A stretch of DNA of 64,000 nucleotides. It comes from Methylomonas fluvii. GTDB lineage: Bacteria > Pseudomonadota > Gammaproteobacteria > Methylococcales > Methylomonadaceae. The DNA lies in contig NZ_JACXST010000001.1 in assembly GCF_014850975.1 (NCBI RefSeq), positions 1,178,001 to 1,242,000 of the forward strand, given 5' to 3'. A program made the position numbers and the translations under genes. Shown here in pieces: positions 44,448-52,126 of this stretch. The notes beneath the pieces were generated by a model that was given only the letters and a program-made list of their open reading frames with translations, was not told where the DNA came from and did not search any database. Each line of letters opens with the position of its first letter. The stretch's first letter is position 1.

Positions 44448-45779
44448 GTGCAAAATCAGGAAGAAATTAATCGCTTAAAAAATGTCGTTCAACAGTTATT
44501 GGACGAAGCCAAACAACAAGGCGCCAGCGGCGCCGAAGCGGCATTTAGTGTCGACAACGGCCTGTCGGTGTCAGCGCGGCTAGGGGAAGTGGAAACCGTC
44601 GAGTATCACTGCGATCAAGGCATAGGGGTTACCGTTTATTTCGGCCAGAAAAAGGGCTCGGCCAGTACCAACGATATTTCCAGTGATTCCTTGAAGGAAA
44701 CCGTCAAGGCCGCTTGCAGTATCGCCCGTTATGCCAGTGACGATGAGTATTCCGGCTTGCCGGATGCCGAGTTATTGGCAACCGAATTTCCGGATCTGGA
44801 CTTGAATCATCCCTGGGATATTAACGCCGAGCAAGCCATCAATATCGCCATCGAATGCGAAAACATCGCCCGCGGCTACGATAAAGCGATTAGCAATTCC
44901 GAAGGCGCGTCGGTGAATACGCATCAAGGCACGCGGGTATTCGGTAATTCGCTGGGCTTTTTGCAAGGTTACCAATCCAGCCGGCATTCCTTGAGTTGCT
45001 CGGTGCTGGCCGGCAGCGGCGACGCGATGCAGCGCGATTATTGGTACAGCGTGGCGCGTGATGCAACTGCTCTGGAATCGGCCAGACAAGTTGGCGAAAA
45101 AACCGCGCAACGCACCATAGCCCGCCTGAATGCCCGTAGCCTAAGTACGCGGCAGTGTCCGGTGTTGTTCGCTGCGGAAATGGCGTCCGGCTTGATTGGG
45201 GCGTTGATAGGCGCGATCAGCGGCGGCAGTTTATATCGCAAATCCTCGTTTTTATTGGATACGCTGGATACGCAAATTATGCCGGATTTCGTGCGCATTC
45301 ATGAGCAACCCTTCCTGCGCGGTGCGCTGGGCAGCGCCAGTTACGACTCGGAAGGCGTAGCGACCAAGGCTAGGGATATTGTCAGCGACGGTATTTTAAG
45401 ATCGTACGTGCTCGGCACCTACTCGGCCCGCAAGTTGGGCATGCAAACCACCGGCAATGCCGGCGGTGTGCATAACTTGACCGTTGAGCCCGGCAGCAAT
45501 GATTTTGCCGGCATGCTGAAATTGCTGGACACCGGTTTGCTGGTCACCGAATTAATGGGGCAGGGCGTTAATCGCGTGACCGGCGACTATTCGCGCGGCG
45601 CGTCCGGATTTTGGGTAGAAAACGGTGTCATTCAATACCCGGTACAGGAAATCACGATTGCCGGTAATTTAAAGACCATGCTGCGCAACATCGTCGCCAT
45701 CGGCAACGATGTGGATTTGCGCGGTAATATCCGGGTTGGCTCGATTCTACTGGAACAGATGGCGATTGCCGGCGAATAA
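44448..45779 (+). CDS. pmbA: TldD partner subunit PmbA (TldE)
   Basis: The non-metal partner of TldD; the family lacks the HExxxH site, as does this protein. It has 443 residues with the PmbA landmarks GLSVSARLGEVETVEYH, ATKARDIVSDGILRSYVLGTYSARKLG and TGNAGGVHNL. The start is GTG 44448, and no strong ribosome-binding site precedes it. The region ends with a small repeat element just downstream. Confidence 0.95.
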   Translation: MQNQEEINRLKNVVQQLLDEAKQQGASGAEAAFSVDNGLSVSARLGEVETVEYHCDQGIGVTVYFGQKKGSASTNDISSDSLKETVKAACSIARYASDDEYSGLPDAELLATEFPDLDLNHPWDINAEQAINIAIECENIARGYDKAISNSEGASVNTHQGTRVFGNSLGFLQGYQSSRHSLSCSVLAGSGDAMQRDYWYSVARDATALESARQVGEKTAQRTIARLNARSLSTRQCPVLFAAEMASGLIGALIGAISGGSLYRKSSFLLDTLDTQIMPDFVRIHEQPFLRGALGSASYDSEGVATKARDIVSDGILRSYVLGTYSARKLGMQTTGNAGGVHNLTVEPGSNDFAGMLKLLDTGLLVTELMGQGVNRVTGDYSRGASGFWVENGVIQYPVQEITIAGNLKTMLRNIVAIGNDVDLRGNIRVGSILLEQMAIAGE

Positions 45780-45841
45780 ATGCCCTTTAGGTTGTCTGTC
45801 CGGTCGATCTGTCAGTCTAAGATTCTCAGACCACTTTGGCA

Positions 45842-45977
45842 TTATTAACCCGACCCTTAAATACCGTTCGCCTCAATACCCTTGAGAGTACTGAGCCCGT
45901 CTAAGGGGGCGCCAGCCCGGGCTTCGACGAGCTCAGCTTGAACGGAATCCCCGTGACAAATAGGACCGGGTTAATAA
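45842..45977. repeat. Small MITE-like inverted-repeat element
   Basis: A 136-base non-coding stretch bounded by perfect 11-base inverted ends: TTATTAACCCG (45842-45852) and CGGGTTAATAA (45967-45977). Inside are TAAATACCGTTCGCCT (45858-45873) and CTTCGACGAGCTCAGCTTGA (45922-45941). Both recur with few changes at 48551-48645. It looks like a non-autonomous mobile element or dispersed intergenic repeat; no transposase is present. Confidence 0.6.
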
Positions 45978-45981
45978 CCAA

Positions 45982-46461
45982 TCAACCCGTTACGCCAGGG
46001 GTCAGTAAAAAGTGGCCTGCGGGTAGTTTTTCTGGGTATGTGTAAGGGCTAGCCTTGTTTTCCGCAACCCAGCGCTTTTCCGCTATGGATTCGAAGGGCG
46101 GAGGCAATTCGCCCTGTAAAGACCAAAGGTCAAATGGAGTTTCGTCAATCGAAATTTCCCAATCGAAACCGCGCGCTTTGACAAAAGGCGCAACGACTTC
46201 GTCAAGCGTTCGCATCCACCATTCTCGTATAATTGGCCCAGGTAGCGTTCGAGCGATCTGGTCGACCTTGAAACGAATAAACTTGTCATTACGCACGCCA
46301 CCGACAAAACAATTCCCTCTAACCACTTCTTCGAAAATGACCACCGCGTAAAATCTTGGGATTGGTACGGCGGCATAGACGTTTGTGATTTGTTCAGCCA
46401 GTTCTTGTTTGTCGTCCGCGCTGAAGGCTCCGCTGGGATGATAGATTTTCCACAAAGGCAT
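45982..46461 (-). CDS. cis-CaaD-like tautomerase (Tautomerase_3 type)
   Basis: A 159-residue tautomerase-superfamily protein. After the initiator Met comes Pro (MPLWKIYHPSGAFSADDKQE), the catalytic Pro1 of the superfamily. Further landmarks are VYAAVPIPRFYAVVIFEEV and the C-terminal arginine/tryptophan-rich IIREWWMRTLDEVVAPF, followed by an extension. This layout resembles cis-3-chloroacrylate dehalogenase-like proteins known from bacteria and fungi, many of which have no assigned substrate. A LysR gene lies divergently upstream. It is the second tautomerase in the window, unlike the MIF type at 962. Confidence 0.8.
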   Translation of the reverse strand: MPLWKIYHPSGAFSADDKQELAEQITNVYAAVPIPRFYAVVIFEEVVRGNCFVGGVRNDKFIRFKVDQIARTLPGPIIREWWMRTLDEVVAPFVKARGFDWEISIDETPFDLWSLQGELPPPFESIAEKRWVAENKASPYTYPEKLPAGHFLLTPGVTG

Positions 46462-46789
46462 GATGTTCTCCTGTATCTGAAATTAAGTTTTGGCGATCCT
46501 ACTGACCACCTGGTTTTTCTCAATTGGCGTTACGCCAAACCCCGACGCTTGATGCACGATTGAGCGTCAGGCGACGCCGCTGCCACGTTAAATTGCAAAT
46601 CCCTGGGGGAACTGATGCAAGTCCCTTGAGTAGAAACTAAACATCGGCGGCTGCGTCGGCGATTAATCTATGCCTGAGAAATCAAACGGTAAAATGCTTT
46701 GTATTCATGCGCCTATGAAAATATTTGATACCAAACGCCCCAGGTGTTTTCGATAACATAACCCACGTTTACATTTTGGAATCCCAGCC
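46462..46789. other. Divergent intergenic region, tautomerase/lysR
   Basis: A gap of 328 bases between the tautomerase and lysR starts. A short palindrome GGCGTTACGCC (near 46524-46534) is seen. LysR regulators usually bind T-N11-A sites between divergent genes, so this gap probably holds their operators; I cannot point to one with confidence. No small gene is evident. Confidence 0.35.
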
Positions 46790-47746
46790 ATGGCCGACTT
46801 AAAAACGTTTGATATGAATCTATTGATCGCCTTTGATCTGCTGATGAAGGAACGCAATGTGTCGCGGGCAGCGGAAAAAATGTTCATTAGTCAATCGGCA
46901 ATGAGCCACGTGCTGCAACGCTTGCGGCAACAACTGGAAGACCCGTTGTTGGTAAAAACTCCGGCAGGCATGATACCGACGCTACGCGCCTTGTCCCTGG
47001 TGGAACCCGTGGCGGCGGTCCTTAAAGAAGTGGAAAGCTTGATTCGCGCGCCGACGCCGTTCGATCCCGCCACCTGCCGGCGCGCTTTTACCATTGCGGC
47101 AACCGATTACGTGGAAGCCTTGCTGTTGCCGATACTGGCGCCGCGTATTGCCCGCCAGGCGCCGGGCGTAGATATTCATTTCAAACGTACCAGCAGCCGC
47201 TTTCCTATTAATGCCTTGGAGCAAAGCGAGATAGACCTGATACTGGGTTTTGAGGTGATGTTGAATGCGCCCAAGCATTTACATTGTGAACGCTTATTCG
47301 ACGATTTCATGGTCTGCGTGGCTCGCATCGGTCACCCGCGCGTGAATACGGCACTGACGCTGGAAGACTATATCGACTTGCCGCATATTCTGCTATCCAG
47401 AACCGGGGCCGGCATCGGGCAAGTAGACGCCTGGTTGGCGGAACACGGTCGCGAGCGGCGTGTGGCGCTGACGGTGTCGCATTTTCTGTCCGCGTCGTTG
47501 ATCGTGGCGCAAACCGACATGGTCATGGCTTTTCCCAAGCGCATTGCCGAGCAATTCGCCCGGAACTTGCCGCTGCAATGGGTGCCTTTGCCGCTGGATT
47601 TACCGCATTACGACACGGTCATGGTCTGGCATCCGCTACAAGACCAGGATCTTGCCAACCGCTGGCTACGCGATGAAATTCGCGCCGCTTGCGCCACGCT
47701 GGACCATCATTCGCCAAACCTCGGTTCGCCCAGCTCGGGAAAATAG
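46790..47746 (+). CDS. LysR-family transcription regulator
   Basis: A 318-residue regulator with the N-terminal winged helix-turn-helix (LLMKERNVSRAAEKMFISQSAMSHVL split over residues 16-41) and a substrate-binding domain of the NodD/NahR-like subgroup (RRAFTIAATDYVEALLLP, LPHILLSRTGAGIG). It faces the cis-CaaD-like gene, its likely target. Its 3' end overlaps the converging GST-like gene by 40 bases. Confidence 0.9.
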   Translation: MADLKTFDMNLLIAFDLLMKERNVSRAAEKMFISQSAMSHVLQRLRQQLEDPLLVKTPAGMIPTLRALSLVEPVAAVLKEVESLIRAPTPFDPATCRRAFTIAATDYVEALLLPILAPRIARQAPGVDIHFKRTSSRFPINALEQSEIDLILGFEVMLNAPKHLHCERLFDDFMVCVARIGHPRVNTALTLEDYIDLPHILLSRTGAGIGQVDAWLAEHGRERRVALTVSHFLSASLIVAQTDMVMAFPKRIAEQFARNLPLQWVPLPLDLPHYDTVMVWHPLQDQDLANRWLRDEIRAACATLDHHSPNLGSPSSGK

Positions 47747-48432
47747 CGAGACTGGATGCGCCGGCAATAATCGACTAATGCGACTTGCGATAACGCATAG
47801 TCCTTAACCGGCGAACTGACCGGACAGGCCAATAGATTGATTAATATGCCGTAGGTCGAAGCATCGACGCTGCTGGGTTGGTTTCCCAACAAAAACATCT
47901 TGCCGTGAAGCGCGGCGGAAAGCGCCGCCACATCGCGCCGGCCCAATTCAAAAATCTCGGCGGCGGGTAGCCGGCCAATCCCGTGGCCGCGCAGCTGTCC
48001 GCGAATCCGCAGCCTATAGATCGCTGCGACCATGTCCGCCATCGGTTGTGGCAAGCCTTGGAATATCGCCTGCTTATTGATTTGCCAATTCTCCGCTCCG
48101 TATTGCCAACGGCTATACATGCATACCCAATACAAATGTTCTTCCGACAAGCGTTGCCAAGCCAGTGCCATGGCGTTTTGCTCGGCCGACAAATCCCCAT
48201 CCAGGCTATCGCCATATTGCTGTTGCAGATAGCGAATAATCATTCGGCTATCGGCAAGTTTATAGCCGTTGTCTTCTATAAAAGGTAGTTTGCCTAAGGG
48301 CGCATAAAGCGGCAGGGTTTCGGCGATTTGATATTCGATGCCGGTCATGCGCAGATAAGTTTCCAGCTTTACGCAAAACTGGCCCGGATTGGGAATATTC
48401 CAGGCTCTGGGAAATTGATACAACGTAATCAT
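47707..48432 (-). CDS. Glutathione S-transferase-like protein
   Basis: A 241-residue protein with an N-terminal thioredoxin-like GST domain (MITLYQFPRAWNIPNPGQFC, LGKLPFIEDNGYKLADSRMII) and a helical C-terminal domain (MFLLGNQPSSVDASTYGILINLL). The cis-proline and the ADSR pair at the glutathione-binding edge are visible. The pattern resembles the metaxin/Tom37-like (failed axon connections-type) bacterial GST branch; the substrate is unknown. Its 3' end overlaps the lysR 3' end by 40 bases. Confidence 0.85.
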   Translation of the reverse strand: MITLYQFPRAWNIPNPGQFCVKLETYLRMTGIEYQIAETLPLYAPLGKLPFIEDNGYKLADSRMIIRYLQQQYGDSLDGDLSAEQNAMALAWQRLSEEHLYWVCMYSRWQYGAENWQINKQAIFQGLPQPMADMVAAIYRLRIRGQLRGHGIGRLPAAEIFELGRRDVAALSAALHGKMFLLGNQPSSVDASTYGILINLLACPVSSPVKDYALSQVALVDYCRRIQSRYFPELGEPRFGE

Positions 48433-48782
48433 GCGGAACCTCTCAACAAACTGGCGACATGCCCCTTAGAAATAGTAGCAATAGCCAGCCTTTGCATCCG
48501 CTATAAAACAAACGGTGTCGTGATCGAACAGCGCCATGCAGTGTTTAGCTTAAATAACGTTCGCCTGTCTAAATGTACGCTAGTGCTGGCTTCGACGAGT
48601 TCAGCCTGAGCGGAATACCTTATACAAATAGAGTCGGGTGAATAATCAGCGCTCGCGCTTTTTACAACAAGGAGGCGATCCGCGGATTGCAAATAGAGAT
48701 TGCAGCCCTATCCCGATGTGAGTTTTCGCGCCGGCCTAACCCCTGACATGCGGTTTGCCAATACGCAGAAATAGGCCAAAGA
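48433..48782. other. Intergenic region with a dispersed repeat
   Basis: A gap of 350 bases between the GST-like gene and the HxlR gene. It holds the second, partial copy of the inverted-repeat element (about 48551-48645, separate entry). I see no gene or clear promoter in the rest. Confidence 0.4.
48551..48645. repeat. Second, shorter copy of the small repeat element
   Basis: Shares TAAATA[C/A]CGTTCGCCT (48551-48566) and CTTCGACGAG[T/C]TCAGC (from 48590) with the element at 45842-45977. It ends in CGGGTGAATAA (48635-48645), one base different from that element's right end. The left inverted end is missing and the middle is shorter, so this is a decayed or alternative form. Confidence 0.55.
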
Positions 48783-49226
48783 TTAGTCATCTTCAGGCAA
48801 CACAAAGCGAATCGGCCGTGAACCGATCTTTGCGCCCGTCACCTCGTCGATGGCCACCGGTTTAATTGCCTGCCCGGTTTCGGCGTCCTCGATATACACC
48901 AGTTTGCCGCCACTACGGTGTTGGCTACCCCATGCACCTATCATGATCAACACCGGCAGAAAATCGCGGCCGGCGGCCGTCAACACATACTCCTCGCGCG
49001 GCGGACGCTCCGAGTAAAGCCGCTTTTCCAATATGCCTTCCTCCGTCAGTGTCGCCAAGCGCCGGGTCAACATCGTCGGCGCGATACCAAGACTTTTCCG
49101 AAACTGGTCGAAGCGCGTCAGGCCGAAATGCGCGTCCCGCAGAATCAAGAGACTCCACGTATCGCCCAGGAAAGCCAGGCTGCGCGCGATTGGGCAAGGC
49201 TCATCGCAACTATTTTTATCGTTCAT
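48783..49226 (-). CDS. HxlR-family transcription regulator
   Basis: A 147-residue winged-helix protein with the HxlR core: CPIARSLAFLGDTWSLLILR, FDQFRKSLGIAPTMLTRRL, LEKRLYSERPPREEYVLTAAG. The N-terminal cysteine pair (Cys7 and Cys11) could make it redox- or electrophile-sensitive, as in some relatives. It is divergent from the truncated dehydrogenase gene at 49328, its probable target. The family name comes from the Bacillus regulator of hxlAB, but that does not imply control of the RuMP genes here. Confidence 0.9.
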   Translation of the reverse strand: MNDKNSCDEPCPIARSLAFLGDTWSLLILRDAHFGLTRFDQFRKSLGIAPTMLTRRLATLTEEGILEKRLYSERPPREEYVLTAAGRDFLPVLIMIGAWGSQHRSGGKLVYIEDAETGQAIKPVAIDEVTGAKIGSRPIRFVLPEDD

Positions 49227-49327
49227 ACGCTTTTAGTAGTGACTTAATATTAAATTGATAGTAACATTGCTTTCAAAATGATAGTAACACTTAAGCGCTG
49301 GACAATCCACCCCATGGGAGACTTGAT

Positions 49328-49747
49328 ATGAACAATAAAGACAATGCCGTCGCTTTGATTACCGGTGCATCTTCCGGTATCGGCCTGGTAACCGCCCAGG
49401 CCCTGCAACGAGCGGGGTATCGGGTATTCGGCACCAGCCGTAAGGCAGCTGCAAGCACTGACGGTATCACGATGCTGAGCTGCGACGTCACCAACGAAGC
49501 GTCGGTAAACACCATGGTCGCCGAGGTCTTGCAACAGGCCGCGCGCATCGATTTGCTGGTCAATAATGCCGGCGATGCCCCGGAAGTGGTTGCGGATACG
49601 GTGGTGAAAGCCGCGACTGCCGCTGTTCCTAAAAGGCTTTACACCGCCGGAAAACAGGCAAGCCAAGTGCGTTTCCTGCGCCGTTTCATGCCGGAAGCCT
49701 TGGTCGACAAGAGCTTACGCAAGATTAACCAGTTGCCGATAGTCTGA
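49328..49747 (+). pseudogene. Short-chain dehydrogenase with a large internal deletion
   Basis: Residues 1-82 are a normal SDR N-terminus: the NAD(P)-binding ALITGASSGIGLVTAQAL and LLVNNAG. Immediately after NNAG the sequence jumps to DAPEVVADTVVKAATAAVP and a C-terminal tail (LDKSLRK-like VDKSLRKINQLP), which in this subgroup lies near residue 210 and beyond. The catalytic Ser and YxxxK are therefore missing. The frame is kept (139 residues against about 270 usual), so roughly 390 bases were lost near 49570. It is very unlikely to be active. GGGAGA precedes the ATG, and an HxlR gene is divergent. Confidence 0.85.
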
Positions 49748-49766
49748 ACAATGAAAGGATAAGGAC

Positions 49767-49847
49767 ATGATTCATTCATCGAGAAATTCCATGACGATGG
49801 CGCATGCCGCAAGCAATCCTTTTCGGAAAGGCACGGTCGTTATATGA
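49767..49847 (+). CDS. Possible 26-residue coupled ORF or gene remnant
   Basis: ATG 49767 with AAGGAT/AAGGAC upstream opens a 26-residue frame (ends NPFRKGTVVI) whose stop overlaps the following ATG (ATGA at 49844). It may be a leader peptide that couples translation, or the residue of a deleted gene, since the neighbour upstream is also truncated. No homology recognised. Confidence 0.3.
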   Translation: MIHSSRNSMTMAHAASNPFRKGTVVI

Positions 49848-50305
49848 GTCTTGTGATCAAAACCAGCACCAGGCTCAATGGCCTTGACCAGTTGCGCGCG
49901 CTGATGGCCTCGGGGCTTAAGCCGGGAATCCTGGTGTCGCTGGATTTCGAGTTGGTAGAAGTCGACTTCGGCAAAGCCGTCTTTGCCGGCAGGCCCGGCG
50001 AACATGCTTATAACCCGCTGGGCACCGTTCACGGCGGCTATGCGGCCACCTTGCTGGATTCCGCCTGCGGTTGTGCCGTTCATTCCAGGCTAACCGAAAC
50101 GCAGGCCTACACCACCCTGGAACTGAAAGTTGCTTACCACCAGGTCATGACCAAGCACACGGGCTTAGTCAGGGCGGAAGGCAGGGTTTTGTCACTAGGC
50201 AGGCGGGCCGCTTTTGCCGAAGCCAGTCTGATAGACGACGAAGGCCGGCTCTATGCCTCGGCAACATCGACATTATTGATCTTCGGACGTGAGTCTAAGA
50301 AATGA
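49844..50305 (+). CDS. PaaI-type hotdog thioesterase
   Basis: A 153-residue hotdog-fold protein with the acyl-CoA thioesterase signature: NPLGTVHGGYAATLLDSACG (HGG motif near residue 65) and YTTLELKVAYHQVMTKHTG, then VLSLGRRAAFAEASLIDDEGRLYA. It probably hydrolyses a small aryl- or acyl-CoA; the substrate is unknown. It precedes the TetR gene by 25 bases and may share its operon. Confidence 0.88.
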   Translation: MSLVIKTSTRLNGLDQLRALMASGLKPGILVSLDFELVEVDFGKAVFAGRPGEHAYNPLGTVHGGYAATLLDSACGCAVHSRLTETQAYTTLELKVAYHQVMTKHTGLVRAEGRVLSLGRRAAFAEASLIDDEGRLYASATSTLLIFGRESKK

Positions 50306-50330
50306 CCAACTATTTGGAACGGTGAGAACG

Positions 50331-50903
50331 ATGCCCAGTAAACCCGCCAATGCGCGTGAACGAATCTTGTTGGCTGCTAAAACACTGTTTTCCGCCCAAG
50401 GTATTAGAGCGACCGGCGTCGATAGCATCGTCAAATCGGCGAACACCCACAAGATGACGCTGTACCAGCATTTCGCCTCCAAAGAGGCACTGATCGCCGC
50501 TTATCTGCAAAACCGCGCTGCCGAATTTTGGGCCCAGTTGCTTGATCAGCACGATGGAGCAGCCCAGAAACCGCAAGCGCTGCTGCTGGGGATGTTCGAT
50601 GTGCTTGGGGAATGGATGGCCGCCCCCGATTTCCAAGGGTGTCCATTGATTATGGCATCTGCGGAGTTTCCCGATCAAAGCGATCCGGCGCATCAAGTCT
50701 CCGCCGTGTTTTACCGCAAGCTCCAACATCATATGAGCGAGCTCTCGGCACGGGCCGGCGCGCAGTCTCCGGAACGGCTGGCCGGGCAGCTCTGTGCCTT
50801 GTTCCAGGGCGCCATGGTTTCCGCACAATTGCAGCGTCATTCCGGCGCGGCCATTGAGGCCAAGTTGGCCGCCGAGATTTTGATCAAAAACAGCATCGAA
50901 TGA
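50331..50903 (+). CDS. TetR-family regulator of the efflux cluster
   Basis: A 190-residue repressor-type protein counted from ATG 50331 (MPSKPANARERILLAAKTLF), which has GGTGAG upstream. The helix-turn-helix region is GIRATGVDSIVKSANTHKMTLYQHF (split over residues 23-47), followed by a ligand-binding domain. It sits at the head of MFP-RND-OMF genes and overlaps the reading frame before them, so it is probably the local regulator of the pump. Confidence 0.9.
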   Translation: MPSKPANARERILLAAKTLFSAQGIRATGVDSIVKSANTHKMTLYQHFASKEALIAAYLQNRAAEFWAQLLDQHDGAAQKPQALLLGMFDVLGEWMAAPDFQGCPLIMASAEFPDQSDPAHQVSAVFYRKLQHHMSELSARAGAQSPERLAGQLCALFQGAMVSAQLQRHSGAAIEAKLAAEILIKNSIE

Positions 50904-50947
50904 CTATTTCGAACATTACCGAACTTTTTACTGAAGGAGGCAGCAAT

Positions 50948-52126
50948 ATGCCGAAATCCAAAACGCCGTTTATATCGATTGCCCTTGGCCGGCCACAATT
51001 CCGATTCACCCACAAAGGCTGGCTACTGGCTGGGTTGTTGCCGCTTATGATGAACGCCGGATGCAGCGGCCAGGACAAACCCACACAATCGGTTGTACGC
51101 CCGGTGAAAGTGTTTCGCATTGAGCAGAACGCCGTCGCTGGCGCCAGAAGCTTTGCCGGGGAAGTCCGGGCCAGAATCGAGACGCCCTTATCCTTTCGGG
51201 TGGCCGGTAAACTGCTGGAGCGCAAAGTGGATGTTGGCGATCAGGTGCGTAAAGGCCAACTGCTGGCAATACTGGACGGCAACGATTACCGCCTCGCCGT
51301 GCAGGGCCTTAAGGCTCAACTGGCTGCCGCCCAGGCCGACAGCAATTTCCTGCGCGACGATCTGACGAGATACCGCGAGCTGCTGGCTCAGCAAGTCATC
51401 AGCCCGCCGGAGTTCGAACGGCACGAAACCGCCTATACCACTGCGCGGGAGCGGACGGCGGCGCTGGCTGCGCAGTTGGCCGAGGCGAACAACCAGCTGA
51501 GCTACACCGAATTACACGCCGACCGCGACGGCGTCGTCACGGCCTTGGCTGTCGAGGCCGGCCAAGTGTTGGCGGCAGGCCAGGCCGTGGTGGCGCTGGC
51601 TCAGCTCGACGAAAAGGAAATCCACTTCGACGTGCCCGAGCATAGGCTGATGGAAATCAAGAGCCAACAAGCCGTTGATGTGTCTTTGTGGGCCGACAAC
51701 GAACGGCGGCTCAAGGCCAGAATTCGCGAAATCGCCTCGGCCGCCGATCCGGCCAGCCGCACCTACCGGGTCAAGGCCAGCTTGCTGGAAGGACTGGATG
51801 CCGCGCAATTAGGCATGACGGCGACCGTTCATATGGCTGCGAACACTGCTTCCGGTATCGCCATCCCGCTGTCCGCCGTCTATACCCCGCAAAACCAGCC
51901 CGATCATCCCGCCGTGTGGCTGATCGATGAGCAGGCGGCCACCGTCAAAGCCGTGCCGGTTCGCTTGGGCGAAACGCAGCCCGGCGAACGCATTGCCGTC
52001 GATGGAGTAACCCCTGGCCAATTGCTGGTCAGCGCCGGCGTCCAGCGCTTGGCTGAGGGTCAGGCTGTCCGCTTGCCGGAAGAAAATGCCCTGGCTAAGC
52101 ATGGTGCAAAAGAGGGACAACTATGA
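50948..52126 (+). CDS. RND efflux periplasmic adaptor (membrane fusion protein)
   Basis: A 392-residue HlyD/AcrA-type adaptor from ATG 50948, chosen because GAAGGAGG precedes it; an in-frame ATG at 50900 overlaps the tetR stop. It has a signal with lipobox-like LMMNAGC (Cys about 38), so it is probably a lipoprotein. Next come the barrel-sandwich half (RVAGKLLERKVDVGDQVRKG), a coiled-coil hairpin (about 110-170), the second half (LHADRDGVVTALAVEAGQVL) and the C-terminal barrels. It links the inner-membrane pump to the outer-membrane channel and overlaps the pump gene by 4 bases. Confidence 0.92.
   Translation: MPKSKTPFISIALGRPQFRFTHKGWLLAGLLPLMMNAGCSGQDKPTQSVVRPVKVFRIEQNAVAGARSFAGEVRARIETPLSFRVAGKLLERKVDVGDQVRKGQLLAILDGNDYRLAVQGLKAQLAAAQADSNFLRDDLTRYRELLAQQVISPPEFERHETAYTTARERTAALAAQLAEANNQLSYTELHADRDGVVTALAVEAGQVLAAGQAVVALAQLDEKEIHFDVPEHRLMEIKSQQAVDVSLWADNERRLKARIREIASAADPASRTYRVKASLLEGLDAAQLGMTATVHMAANTASGIAIPLSAVYTPQNQPDHPAVWLIDEQAATVKAVPVRLGETQPGERIAVDGVTPGQLLVSAGVQRLAEGQAVRLPEENALAKHGAKEGQL

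Noticed and set aside
45842-45977. CRISPR-like or tRNA-related repeat
   Set aside because: Only one copy with inverted ends and one partial relative; no regular spacers and no cloverleaf.
48783-49226. HxlR regulator as controller of the hps/hpi genes
   Set aside because: The family name is historical; the gene is 46 kb from copy 1 and divergent from a dehydrogenase gene, which is its likelier target.
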